Notes: generated by a model from the sequence alone, not told the origin. 14,014 nt of DNA from an uncultured Sutterella sp. (GCA_905201055.1 CAJKMT010000045.1:1-14014), one strand, 5' to 3'. Positions 1 through 6,706 are shown, counted from the first letter of the stretch. A program made the numbers and translations.

Positions 1-431
1 AGGCCACCGGGTCGTTGCCCGATCGCCGCAAAGCCGGTGAACCGCTCTCGCCGGGTGCCAACCCGAGCTATGGTGCTGAACAGACGGGGCTCCTGGCTTC
101 ACTCAATTCCGTGGCGAAACTCCCCTATGAGTATGCCTTAGACGGCATCTCCAACACGCAAACCATCAGCCCCGACGCGCTCGGCCATTCGCTTGAAGAA
201 CGCATCAGCAATTTGGTTCGCGTCATGGACGGTTATTTCGCACGCGGCGCTCACCACCTCAACGTCAACATTTTCGGTACCGAAAAGTTGATCGATGCGA
301 TGGAGCATCCGGAAAAACCGGAATACGCAAACTTCACGATCCGTGTCTCGGGTTATGCAGTGAAATTCATTGACTTGACCCGTGAACAACAGCTTGACGT
401 GATTTCGCGTACCTGCCACAAGACCATGTAA
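1..431 (+). CDS. pflB: Pyruvate formate-lyase, C-terminal part (gene runs off the left edge)
   Basis: This is the last 142 residues or so of formate C-acetyltransferase, which cleaves pyruvate with CoA to acetyl-CoA and formate in the anaerobic cytoplasm. The open frame continues to the left edge (first full codon at base 3), so the gene starts outside the window; the TTG at 15 is an internal codon. The glycyl-radical motif RVSGYAV is present, with the radical glycine encoded at 351-353, followed by the family's closing segment (DLTREQQLDVISRT) about 26 residues before the stop. An upstream stretch with GANPSYG and ASLNSVAKLPYEYA also matches PflB of the E. coli type rather than diol-dehydratase-type glycyl-radical enzymes. 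pflA, the activase gene, follows 71 bases downstream on the same strand. Identification is firm; the N-terminal domain and the catalytic cysteine pair cannot be seen here. Confidence 0.95.
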   Translation, partial: ATGSLPDRRKAGEPLSPGANPSYGAEQTGLLASLNSVAKLPYEYALDGISNTQTISPDALGHSLEERISNLVRVMDGYFARGAHHLNVNIFGTEKLIDAMEHPEKPEYANFTIRVSGYAVKFIDLTREQQLDVISRTCHKTM

Positions 432-445
432 TTGACTGACGGTGC

Positions 446-492
446 ACGCCTTCGGATTCGCTCGGGCGAATCCGTGGCGTGTTCTTTTTTTA
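446..492 (+). terminator. Hairpin terminator between pflB and pflA
   Basis: A perfect 9-bp stem (453-461 with 466-474, loop TCGG) sits on a second 5-bp stem (446-450 with 476-480) and is followed directly by a T-rich run at 482-491. This has the full form of an intrinsic terminator. It lies between pflB and pflA, so it probably ends most pflB transcripts while letting some read through. That would fit the need for much less activase than lyase. The T run ends just before the pflA Shine-Dalgarno sequence (AAGG at 492-495). Confidence 0.85.
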
Positions 493-502
493 AGGCTCTT
501 TT

Positions 503-1240
503 ATGACTCCGGCTTTTGTCCACTCTTACGAAACATTCGGCTCGGTTGACGGACCGGGGGTGCGTTTTGTGCTGTTTTTACAGGGCTGCAAAATGCGCTG
601 TCAATATTGCCACAATCCCGATACCTGGAAACTGGGGATCGGTGAGCAAAAAAGTGCCCGTGAAATTTTGGATTTCGCTCTGCGTTATAAAACCTACTGG
701 GGAGATGACGGCGGCATTACTGTAAGCGGAGGTGAACCCCTGCTGCAGATAGACTTCATGCTTGAATTTTTCAAGATGGCTAAAGCCGAAGGCATCCACA
801 CCACGATCGATACGTCCGGCTGGCCTTTTACCCGAAAAGAACCTTTTTTCAGTAAGTTCCGTGAGTTGATGCAATACACGGATTTGATCATGCTGGATCT
901 CAAGCATATTGATGAGACCAAACACCGCGAACTTACCAAACAAAGCAACGCAACCATCCTCGATTGCGCCCGCTATTTAGATGAGATCGGCAAGGATGTA
1001 TGGATTCGTCATGTGCTCGTGCCCCAACACACCGATGACGATGCAGCCCTGCAGCAACTGTCAGACTTCATCGCCACTCTTCACAATGTCCGTCGCGTGG
1101 AAGTCCTGCCGTACCATTCATTCGGAATGTATAAGTGGCAGGAATTGGGGTTGAAGTATGACCTGACAGATATTTCCGCACCCACGGCAGAACGCGTCGC
1201 CAATGCTGAAAGAATCCTCAAGGTAGAGTCCTACCACTGA
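503..1240 (+). CDS. pflA: Pyruvate formate-lyase activating enzyme (radical SAM)
   Basis: This 245-residue cytoplasmic enzyme, the same size as E. coli PflA (246), uses S-adenosylmethionine and a [4Fe-4S] cluster to place the glycyl radical on PflB. The radical-SAM cluster motif CxxxCxxC is at residues 29-36 (Cys29, Cys33, Cys36), preceded by the substrate-loop signature GSVDGPGVR. The SAM-binding motif GGEP is at 76-79. The ATG at 503 is preceded by AAGG at 492-495, seven bases away. It lies directly downstream of pflB, the usual pairing, but is separated from it by a strong hairpin terminator, so its expression may depend on read-through or on a weak promoter not evident here. A 13-bp perfect hairpin begins three bases after its stop codon. 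Paralogous activases for other glycyl-radical enzymes usually carry an extra ferredoxin-like insert, and there is none here, which supports PflA. Confidence 0.96.
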   Translation: MTPAFVHSYETFGSVDGPGVRFVLFLQGCKMRCQYCHNPDTWKLGIGEQKSAREILDFALRYKTYWGDDGGITVSGGEPLLQIDFMLEFFKMAKAEGIHTTIDTSGWPFTRKEPFFSKFRELMQYTDLIMLDLKHIDETKHRELTKQSNATILDCARYLDEIGKDVWIRHVLVPQHTDDDAALQQLSDFIATLHNVRRVEVLPYHSFGMYKWQELGLKYDLTDISAPTAERVANAERILKVESYH

Positions 1241-1242
1241 GC

Positions 1243-1280
1243 ATTGTGCGGTCGGGGTCAAAACTCCGACCGCACAATTT
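1243..1280. terminator. Long perfect hairpin after pflA, possibly bidirectional
   Basis: A 13-bp perfect inverted repeat (1243-1255 with 1266-1278) encloses a 10-base loop, beginning just after the pflA stop at 1240 and ending five bases before the stop of the minus-strand response-regulator fragment at 1284. The trailing T run is short on both strands, so it is less typical as an intrinsic terminator than the other hairpins here. Its place between two convergent reading frames makes a transcription end point or 3' stabiliser the likely role. Confidence 0.65.
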
Positions 1281-1283
1281 ATG

Positions 1284-1661
1284 TCAAAAGCCGTCTGCGT
1301 CTTCGTCGCGCAAATCTCTGAGAATGTACCCGACCCCCGAATAGGCAGAAATCACACTGCCGTCAAAACCGATATCCTCAAATTTCTTACGAATACGGGC
1401 AAAACTCACTCGAAGATACTGTACCTCACCGCTAAACTCAGCCCCCCAGACGGCCCCCAACAATTTTTCATGAGGAATAACGGCGCCAGGATCTTTCATC
1501 AAAATTTCCAACAGTCTCCACTCTTTGTCATTGAGTCGGATTTCCTGATCTCGAATGAAACACTTGCGTGAGGATTTCATCAAACGAATGGGACCGTTGC
1601 GGATTTCTTCCTGAGACAGTGTTTTTGTCTTCTCTGTTGTTGGCTCGCAGCGAAAACGCAA
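1284..1661 (-). pseudogene. Response regulator fragment: C-terminal winged-helix domain only (KdpE/OmpR type)
   Basis: The frame encodes about 125 residues that match only the DNA-binding half of an OmpR/PhoB-family response regulator. The linker is followed by the wing-helix core with EWRLLEILMKDPGAVIPHEK, then VWG, YLRVSFARIRKKFE and SGVGYILRD. The YLRV....R.KKFE and GVGY pattern is most like KdpE. There is no receiver domain: a stop codon (TGA read on the minus strand at 1671-1673) interrupts the frame right where the receiver-to-effector linker should begin. The only starts are a TTG at 1661 and an ATG at 1580, neither with a Shine-Dalgarno sequence. No sensor kinase is next to it. I read it as the 3' remnant of a deleted or rearranged two-component gene. 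A free-standing effector domain is possible but less likely. Confidence 0.7.
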
Positions 1662-2028
1662 TGAGAAAACTCACGGAAGAAATGGGCATCGTATTGAAGA
1701 GTTCGGTCGTGAGCTTGCTCAGGCAACCACTGCTATTGAAAAGTGCCGCATCTCTGCAGCTATCAATGAATTTGCCAGCCAAGAGTTGGGCGGCATCACC
1801 TTTATGGGGGATGAAATCCACAAAATTATGGGCGGCGTCGGTCAAATCCCAGGCTTGACCGCCTGCATGAGCCTCTTTGTTCCGCGCTCAAGCATCCAGG
1901 AAGTTGTCTTGCCCTCCCTTTCACTTAGCGACGCTCGGCGCTATGCTGATATTCTGAAGGAAGGAGTTTTGATCCTTGCCGATCGTCTTCCGCAAGCCCA
2001 AGCTATCGTTGACAAACACACAGTCTAA
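1661..2028 (+). pseudogene. Unrecognised reading frame without a start, upstream of asparaginase (probable 3' remnant)
   Basis: From about 1678 to the TAA at 2026-2028 the frame reads like real protein: an amphipathic helical stretch (RIEEFGRELAQATTAIEKC), then GGITFMGDEIHKIMGG, then SLFVPRSSIQEV, and a helical end. I do not recognise the family. There is no ATG, GTG or TTG in this frame before the TTG at 1786, which lies well inside the coding-like part. An ATG at 1661 is in another frame; joining it to the main frame needs one extra base near 1679-1681, giving a protein of about 122 residues. So either a single-base frameshift or loss of the 5' part has occurred. The frame ends 12 bases before the asparaginase ATG, whose Shine-Dalgarno sequence starts just past its stop codon, so it was once, or still is, the upstream gene of that operon. 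Its 5' break abuts the break of the minus-strand regulator fragment. Confidence 0.5.
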
Positions 2029-2040
2029 AAGGAGTTTCAA

Positions 2041-3042
2041 ATGACTTGTTGTTCTAAGAAAAAAGTCGTGGTGCTCGCCACCGGCGGCACCATCGCCATG
2101 AAGATGGATGAAAAGATCGGTGGGTTGGTGCCCGCCTGCACTGGCGAAGACTTGGTCGCTGCCGTCCCCGGACTCGACAAAGTCGCAGATGTCGAAGTCG
2201 AGCAGATTTGTAATGTGGCTTCCCCCAACATGACTCCTGAAATCATGTTCAAGCTTCACCAGCGCGCCGAAGAACTCCTCGCTCAAGACGATGTCGCAGG
2301 GGTTGTGGTCACACACGGAACGGACACGCTCGAAGAAACTTCCTACTTCCTCGACATCACCCATCAATCGGATAAGCCGATTGTATTGACCGCCGCCATG
2401 CGTGGCGCAGGAGACGTCAGCCCCGATGGTCCGGCCAACATTTATTGTGCCGTTCAAGCCGCTGCCGATTGCTCCTCCCGCGACAAGGGCGTGATGGTCT
2501 GCTTAAATAACCTTTTGCACGCCGCAGGCGAAGTCATGAAGACGCACTCAGCTAACTGTGCAACTTTTGCTTCTCCCTGGTGGGGTCCGATCGGTTATGT
2601 GGAAGCCGACCGCTTGGTGTATCGCCGCACTCCTGTTGAACATCGCCACTTTAATCCGAAGGCACTGACTGCCCGTGTTGACTTGATTAAAGCGATGACT
2701 GGTTCTGACCGCGAATATATCGACTTCGCTGTTGCTCAAGGTTGCAAGGGTATCGTTGTTGAAGGCTTCGGTCGCGGCAACATTCCGCCGAAGATGGAAG
2801 ATGCCATCAGTGACGCTACCGCCAAGGGCATTGTCGTGGTGATTTCAACCCGCACACCGGGCGGCCGTGTTTTGGACGTCTACGGCTATCCGGGATCCGT
2901 CACTGACAGCCGCAAACGCGGTGCCATCATGGGCGGTGAAATTTTAGCCGCCAAGGCACGTCTGAAATTGATCGTTGCTTTGAGTGAAAATCCCGAATTG
3001 GCTAAAGATGCCAAGACTCTGCAGGAGATCTTTGACGAATAA
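2041..3042 (+). CDS. L-asparaginase (asparaginase/glutaminase family), cytoplasmic
   Basis: This 333-residue member of the bacterial asparaginase family hydrolyses asparagine to aspartate and ammonia. The first nucleophile motif ATGGTIA is at residues 13-19 (Thr17 equivalent to Thr12 of E. coli AnsB). The second, VTHGTDTLEET, is at 90-100 (Thr94-Asp95 equivalent to Thr89-Asp90). Lys167 in VMKTHS is in place for the catalytic lysine. The mobile lid after the first threonine is different from AnsB, and the lid tyrosine (Tyr25 there) has no visible counterpart. There is no signal peptide; the N-terminus MTCCSKKK is unusual for its Cys pair but points to the cytoplasm. A strong AAGGAG at 2029-2034 sets the ATG at 2041. 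The broken frame upstream may have been its operon partner. Whether asparagine, glutamine or another amide is preferred cannot be told, so I give no gene symbol. Confidence 0.9.
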   Translation: MTCCSKKKVVVLATGGTIAMKMDEKIGGLVPACTGEDLVAAVPGLDKVADVEVEQICNVASPNMTPEIMFKLHQRAEELLAQDDVAGVVVTHGTDTLEETSYFLDITHQSDKPIVLTAAMRGAGDVSPDGPANIYCAVQAAADCSSRDKGVMVCLNNLLHAAGEVMKTHSANCATFASPWWGPIGYVEADRLVYRRTPVEHRHFNPKALTARVDLIKAMTGSDREYIDFAVAQGCKGIVVEGFGRGNIPPKMEDAISDATAKGIVVVISTRTPGGRVLDVYGYPGSVTDSRKRGAIMGGEILAAKARLKLIVALSENPELAKDAKTLQEIFDE

Positions 3043-3096
3043 TAGTCAACAGATCCCTCAAAACCCAACCATTGGTAACCTTTCCCAATAAAAGGT

Positions 3097-3132
3097 GGCC
3101 TCCGGAGAGATTTTCTCGGGAGGCCTTTTTTT
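3097..3132. terminator. Bidirectional terminator between asparaginase and galU
   Basis: A 7-bp GC-rich stem (3097-3103 with 3119-3125) continues inward past a G/G mismatch into a second short stem (3105-3108 with 3115-3118 region). It is followed by seven T (3126-3132) on the plus strand. On the minus strand the hairpin is followed by a T-run complementary to AAAA at 3090-3093. It lies between two convergent genes and can serve both. Confidence 0.88.
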
Positions 3133-3143
3133 CTCAAAGATAA

Positions 3144-3980
3144 TTAAATTGAGTAACCGGCTTTACGGGCGAAACGGACGGTGGCATCCAGGAAACCTTG
3201 CTTGGAGCCGCAGTCATAGCGGATACCGTCAAAGCGGTGCGAATACGTGCAGCCCAAATCCAATTGGTTGGCGATAGCGTCAGTGAGCTGAATTTCGCCA
3301 CCCACTCCCTTTTGAACCTTCTTCAAACGTTCAAAAATTTCCGGTTCAAGCACATAACGGCCAATGACCGCCAAGGTGGACGGAGCGTGATCGGGATCCG
3401 GTTTTTCAATCATTTCATGCACGCGGCTCGTAGCTGCCAAGCTGTCTTCAACACCCACAATACCGTACTTCTTAGTATCGGCCTTGGGCACATCCTGAAC
3501 AGCCAAAATATTGCCGCCGCCCAATTGCCGGCGAGCCTCAATGAGCAGACCGATGGCAGGCTGCTGAGCGTCGATCAAGTCATCGGCCAGCATCACGGCA
3601 AAAGGTTCATCGCCTACCACGGGCTGAGCGCACAGCACCGCGTGTCCCAATCCCAACGGTTCAGGCTGGCGGATATAAACAAAAGTCACACCGATCGGCG
3701 CAATGGAGCGAACCGTCTGCAGCAATTCGTTCTTACCCTTTTCGATCAACTCTCTTTCGAGCATCGGGGCCTTGTCAAAATGATCCTCAATTGCCCGTTT
3801 GTAACGGCCGGTGATGAAAATCATTTCTGTGATGCCTGCCGCATAGGCTTCTTCAACGGCATATTGAATCAAAGGCTTATCCACGACCGGAAGCATTTCT
3901 TTGGGCATAGCTTTCGTGGCCGGTAAAAAACGAGTACCGAGACCCGCCACCGGGAACACCACTTTGCGAACGTCTTTCAT
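3144..3980 (-). CDS. galU: UTP--glucose-1-phosphate uridylyltransferase
   Basis: This 278-residue cytoplasmic nucleotidyltransferase makes UDP-glucose from UTP and glucose-1-phosphate, the donor for surface glycans and the substrate of GalE, which is encoded later in the window. The N-terminal nucleotide-binding signature GLGTRFLPATKAMPKEMLP is at residues 13-31. It is followed by PLGLGHAVLCA, the metal/sugar-binding MLADDLI, the MIEKP segment, GGEIQLTDAI and the C-terminal FDGIRYDCGSKQGF. These together distinguish GalU from RmlA (dTTP-specific) and GlmU. It is slightly shorter than the E. coli enzyme (302). The ATG at 3980 is preceded by GGGA about five bases upstream. It is divergent from apaH (86-base gap) and convergent with asparaginase, with a shared terminator. 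I saw no convincing promoter pair in the galU-apaH gap: a TATACT on the minus strand (4022-4017) lacks a matching -35. Confidence 0.96.
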   Translation of the reverse strand: MKDVRKVVFPVAGLGTRFLPATKAMPKEMLPVVDKPLIQYAVEEAYAAGITEMIFITGRYKRAIEDHFDKAPMLERELIEKGKNELLQTVRSIAPIGVTFVYIRQPEPLGLGHAVLCAQPVVGDEPFAVMLADDLIDAQQPAIGLLIEARRQLGGGNILAVQDVPKADTKKYGIVGVEDSLAATSRVHEMIEKPDPDHAPSTLAVIGRYVLEPEIFERLKKVQKGVGGEIQLTDAIANQLDLGCTYSHRFDGIRYDCGSKQGFLDATVRFARKAGYSI

Positions 3981-4066
3981 AATTTCCCGCTCTAGTAATA
4001 AAATGCGAATGCGCTAAGTATATCGAATATCAACTTCGCTCCGTCTCGCTTTCAGGATTAACTCCT

Positions 4067-4885
4067 ATGCAAACTAAACAAAATGTAACAGCTATCGGTG
4101 ATGTTCACGGATGTTTACCCACTCTGGAAAAACTCCTGGCACAAATTCCAGAGGACAGTCCGCTGATTTTCATCGGAGACGTTATCAACCGGGGACCGGC
4201 CTCGTTGGAAACATTGCGTAGGGTGCGCTCTTTCGGCGAACGGGCGAAGCTTATTCTGGGCAATCACGAAATGCACCTTCTGGCCACGGCGGCCGGTGCC
4301 GGCAAAGTCAACCGCCGCGACACAATCGACGAGATTCTGAACGCTCCCGATGCCTGCGATTTGATCGACTGGGTTCGTCATCAATATTTACTTTTAGACT
4401 GGAATGATTACACCTTTGTGCATGCCGCCATTGATCCGGCCTGGTCACTGAAAAAGGCTCGCACCTTGGCCTCAGAAGTGCAGGAACACCTCAGAAGCAA
4501 TCATTGGAAAGATTATTTGCAGGAAATGTACGGCAAAGATCTTTGGAGTAATGATCTGCGAGGTTCTGCTCGTATGCGTGCCATTTTGAACGGCTTCACT
4601 CGTATCCGTTTCGTTGATAAAAAAGGCATCCCTGACTACAAAGTCAAAGACGCCCCGGGAAAGACGCCCGATCATTTAATGCCCTGGTTTGAGTGCCCCG
4701 TTCGGAAAACGAAAGAAGACAATATTGTGTTCGGACACTGGTCGACACTGGGGCTGGTTCTTAAGGAACACGTCATCGCCCTGGACACCGGTTGCGTCTG
4801 GGGCGGGTCACTCAGCGCCATTGAATTGCCGAGCCGAAAAATTTACCAGGTAAAAGCTCCGCAGTATTGTGATCCTTTCGCTTAA
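4067..4885 (+). CDS. apaH: Symmetrical bis(5'-nucleosyl)-tetraphosphatase (Ap4A hydrolase)
   Basis: This 272-residue metallophosphatase splits diadenosine tetraphosphate into two ADP and also acts on Np4-capped RNA in other bacteria. The metal-binding motifs of the family appear in order: GDVHG at 11-15, GDVINRGP at 37-44 (the family usually has GDLVxRGP), GNHE at 65-68, FVHA with His119, and FGHWS and LDTGCVWGG toward the C-terminus. Length and C-terminal half follow E. coli ApaH (280 residues), which separates it from the smaller serine/threonine phosphatases PrpA/PrpB. The ATG at 4067 has AGGA at 4054-4057, nine bases away. Unlike E. coli it is not in an rsmA-apaG-apaH operon here. Its stop TAA shares the four bases TTAA with the stop codon of plsC on the other strand, and no terminator is visible after it. 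Confidence 0.96.
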   Translation: MQTKQNVTAIGDVHGCLPTLEKLLAQIPEDSPLIFIGDVINRGPASLETLRRVRSFGERAKLILGNHEMHLLATAAGAGKVNRRDTIDEILNAPDACDLIDWVRHQYLLLDWNDYTFVHAAIDPAWSLKKARTLASEVQEHLRSNHWKDYLQEMYGKDLWSNDLRGSARMRAILNGFTRIRFVDKKGIPDYKVKDAPGKTPDHLMPWFECPVRKTKEDNIVFGHWSTLGLVLKEHVIALDTGCVWGGSLSAIELPSRKIYQVKAPQYCDPFA

Positions 4886-5676
4886 GAGGCCTTTTCCGCA
4901 CCGACTGCATCGCAGTGATGGTGTAAATTGACCTCGCCCAGCATGGGATCGGGCACGCCCATAGCGCGGCTCATCACGGCTGAAGCTTCTGCTGCCACTT
5001 CATGACGCGTTTTCCCATCCACGTCAATCACAGGCTGAACTTTCAGAGTCACTGCCAGACCGGGCGTGCTGCAAATCGTCCAAAGGCACTTAAAGATTGA
5101 AATATTGGCGTAAGAAGCCTTGGTGGTTTTTTCGCCGTTTTCCGTATAACAGATCGCCACGGGCAGCACAGGCGTTCCGGAGAGAACCGCAGGTTCTATC
5201 AAATTCGCCTTGAGCGGCAGCAGTGAGACGCCGATACTGGTTCTGCCTTCCGGAAAAAGCATAATCGTCTGACCTTTCATTAAGGCGGCGCTGATCTGCT
5301 CATTGACAGAAATAATGGAGCGGCGATTTTTGCGCTCAATAAAAAGCGTATCCACACCTTTGGCAATTCGACCAAAAACAGGCCATCCTGCAATCTCACT
5401 TTTGGCAATGAAGCGCCCGGGCTTCATCGCATTTAAGGCAAAGATATCGATAAAAGAGATGTGGTTGGCCACAATAAGGCAATAGCGGTCATAGACCTCG
5501 CCCTGCACATCAAACCGCATGCCGACGATGTTAATGAAAGTTCTGGCCCAGGACCGGATGATGTCTTTTTTCTTTTCCGGTTTTACCCATTGCAGATAAA
5601 ACAGAACCAACAAAATACAGGCGAGTGCATAAAAAAGCGCTGAAACAAATCGAGCGGCGCCGACAATCTTATTCAT
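4882..5676 (-). CDS. plsC: 1-acyl-sn-glycerol-3-phosphate acyltransferase (PlsC-type lysophospholipid acyltransferase)
   Basis: This 264-residue inner-membrane enzyme of the PlsC family acylates lysophosphatidic acid to phosphatidic acid. A single N-terminal membrane segment lies at about residues 10-29 (FVSALFYALACILLVLFYLQ). The catalytic HX4D motif is NHISFID with His72 and Asp77. The substrate-phosphate motif is around FIAKSEIAGWPVFG and the third motif reads FPEGRTS at 141-147, a swap of the more common FPEGTRS order that also occurs in other members. The short His-rich tail near the end is unremarkable. The ATG overlaps the ruvX stop as ATGA (5676-5673), so it is translationally coupled as the last gene of yqgE-ruvX-plsC. 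A relative acting on another lysophospholipid or on an aminoacyl lipid cannot be excluded from motifs alone. Confidence 0.9.
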   Translation of the reverse strand: MNKIVGAARFVSALFYALACILLVLFYLQWVKPEKKKDIIRSWARTFINIVGMRFDVQGEVYDRYCLIVANHISFIDIFALNAMKPGRFIAKSEIAGWPVFGRIAKGVDTLFIERKNRRSIISVNEQISAALMKGQTIMLFPEGRTSIGVSLLPLKANLIEPAVLSGTPVLPVAICYTENGEKTTKASYANISIFKCLWTICSTPGLAVTLKVQPVIDVDGKTRHEVAAEASAVMSRAMGVPDPMLGEVNLHHHCDAVGAEKAS

Positions 5677-6071
5677 AATCTAGTTAAGTTATTTTCATCA
5701 AAAAAGTGCTGAAGGATGATACACGCCGCTTCATCATCTATAAAGTCAGCATCGCTGTCAACAACCGCTGAGGAGTATCGCTCATCAACCCGATAAACCG
5801 GTAAATGAAAACGCCCTTCCAATTGCCTGGCAAAGCGTTCACAGCGCTCGGTCATTTCATGGGCAGCTCCGTCCGGATGACGAGGAATTCCTACAACAAA
5901 AGCCACGGGAGCCCACTCTTTAATAACTGCGTTTATACCTTCCCAACGACTCTGATTGGTACGCGAATCAATGATACGTAAGGGAGAAGCCGATCGGGTC
6001 AGTGTATTGCCGACTGCCGCCCCCAGACGTTTCAACCCAAAATCAAAACCGATAATTACACCTTCTGTCAT
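5673..6071 (-). CDS. ruvX: Putative pre-16S rRNA nuclease / Holliday junction resolvase-like protein YqgF
   Basis: This is a 132-residue RNase H-fold protein of the YqgF/RuvX family, implicated in 16S rRNA 5'-end processing and described as a resolvase-like nuclease. Asp10 lies in IIGFDFG, the middle acidic region is VDERYSS with Asp96-Glu97, and a third acidic site is IDDEAACIIL at 111-120. The frame is open further upstream, but I choose the ATG at 6071 because it gives the family N-terminus (MTEGVIIGFDFG) and overlaps the yqgE stop as ATGA (6071-6068), typical of translational coupling. The yqgE-yqgF gene pair is conserved in many proteobacteria. The stop in turn overlaps the plsC start by ATGA. 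A small essential-type cytoplasmic gene; identification firm. Confidence 0.94.
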   Translation of the reverse strand: MTEGVIIGFDFGLKRLGAAVGNTLTRSASPLRIIDSRTNQSRWEGINAVIKEWAPVAFVVGIPRHPDGAAHEMTERCERFARQLEGRFHLPVYRVDERYSSAVVDSDADFIDDEAACIILQHFFDENNLTRL

Positions 6072-6643
6072 GCGTGTCCCGCGTCCTCTCCCCAAGCCTC
6101 CAGTGTGCTTGAGTCTATTCCCAACAATTTCAAAGCCTTTTCATAACGCTCTTGATCCGGCGTATCAAAAATAATGCTTTCATCGGCCGGCGCAATCAGC
6201 CAACCGCTTACCGCCAACTCTGCTTCCAACTGTCCCTCGCTCCAACCTGAATAACCGAGCGATACCAAAAACTTCTCCGGAGCGTCCTTTCCCTCCCCTA
6301 CAGCTTCCAATACATCACGGGAAGTCGAAAGGTAAATACTGTCGGTGATCTGCATGGTGGAATTGTATTTCCTGTTAGCACTATGCAATACGAACCCTCT
6401 TTCAACCTGAACAGGACCGCCGTCGTAGAGATAAGCTTCCTCAAGCGCAGGATTTTTGTTTTCTATCCCGATTCGCTTTAAAAGCGAATCCACGCTCAGC
6501 CTGATGGATCGATTGATGACAATGCCCATTGCGCCGCTTTTTGTATGCTCGCAAATGTAGACCACGGTACCCTCAAAAGTCGGATCTTTCATGTTGGGCG
6601 CCGCAATCAGAAAATGATTTTTATAGGAAACAAAACCTGGCAT
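6068..6643 (-). CDS. yqgE: YqgE/AlgH family protein
   Basis: The 191-residue protein belongs to the UPF0301/AlgH family, whose molecular role is not settled. It matches E. coli YqgE along its length: NHFLIAAPNMKDPTFEGTVV near the N-terminus, then YICEHTKSGAMGIVINR, the GGPV segment with RGFVLHS, STSRDVLEA, and the closing LGIDSS...AGHA. I start it at the ATG at 6643 (MPGFVSYKN), nearest the family start and preceded by AGAGG eight bases upstream. A longer frame from the ATG at 6685 has no ribosome site and would overlap the promoter proposed for the divergent gene. It is the first gene of a coupled operon with ruvX and plsC, both joined by ATGA overlaps. Confidence 0.93.
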   Translation of the reverse strand: MPGFVSYKNHFLIAAPNMKDPTFEGTVVYICEHTKSGAMGIVINRSIRLSVDSLLKRIGIENKNPALEEAYLYDGGPVQVERGFVLHSANRKYNSTMQITDSIYLSTSRDVLEAVGEGKDAPEKFLVSLGYSGWSEGQLEAELAVSGWLIAPADESIIFDTPDQERYEKALKLLGIDSSTLEAWGEDAGHA

Positions 6644-6676
6644 CACTGAAACCTCTAAAAACCGCCGATGGATATT

Positions 6677-6706
6677 TTCACACATCTTTTTGAGCTGCGC
6701 TATGAT
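6677..6706 (+). promoter_or_regulatory. Sigma-70-type promoter for the YeaK-like gene
   Basis: TTCACA (6677-6682) and TATGAT (6701-6706), each one base off consensus, are separated by 18 bases. Transcription would begin near 6713, giving a leader of about 23 bases before the ATG at 6736. The site lies in the gap between the divergent yqgE and this gene. Confidence 0.6.

Noticed and set aside
1568..1858. A 96-residue plus-strand frame starting at 1568
   Set aside because: Its first part is antisense to the response-regulator domain and its second part is out of frame with the coding-like sequence ending at 2028. Only the few codons after the ATG at 1661 may belong to a real gene.
3198..3926. 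A 242-residue open frame on the plus strand opposite galU
   Set aside because: It is a mirror frame of a certain galU gene, has low-complexity composition typical of antisense frames, and has no ribosome site or family motif.
4896..4925. A small hairpin just past the apaH stop (4899-4902 with 4920-4923, inner stem 4904-4908 with 4912-4916) as an apaH terminator
   Set aside because: The stems are short and interrupted and the sequence after it lacks a T run, so I do not call a terminator.
6068..6685. The longer yqgE frame beginning at the ATG at 6685
   Set aside because: It adds 14 residues not seen in the family, has no ribosome site, and would start inside the promoter region proposed for the divergent gene.
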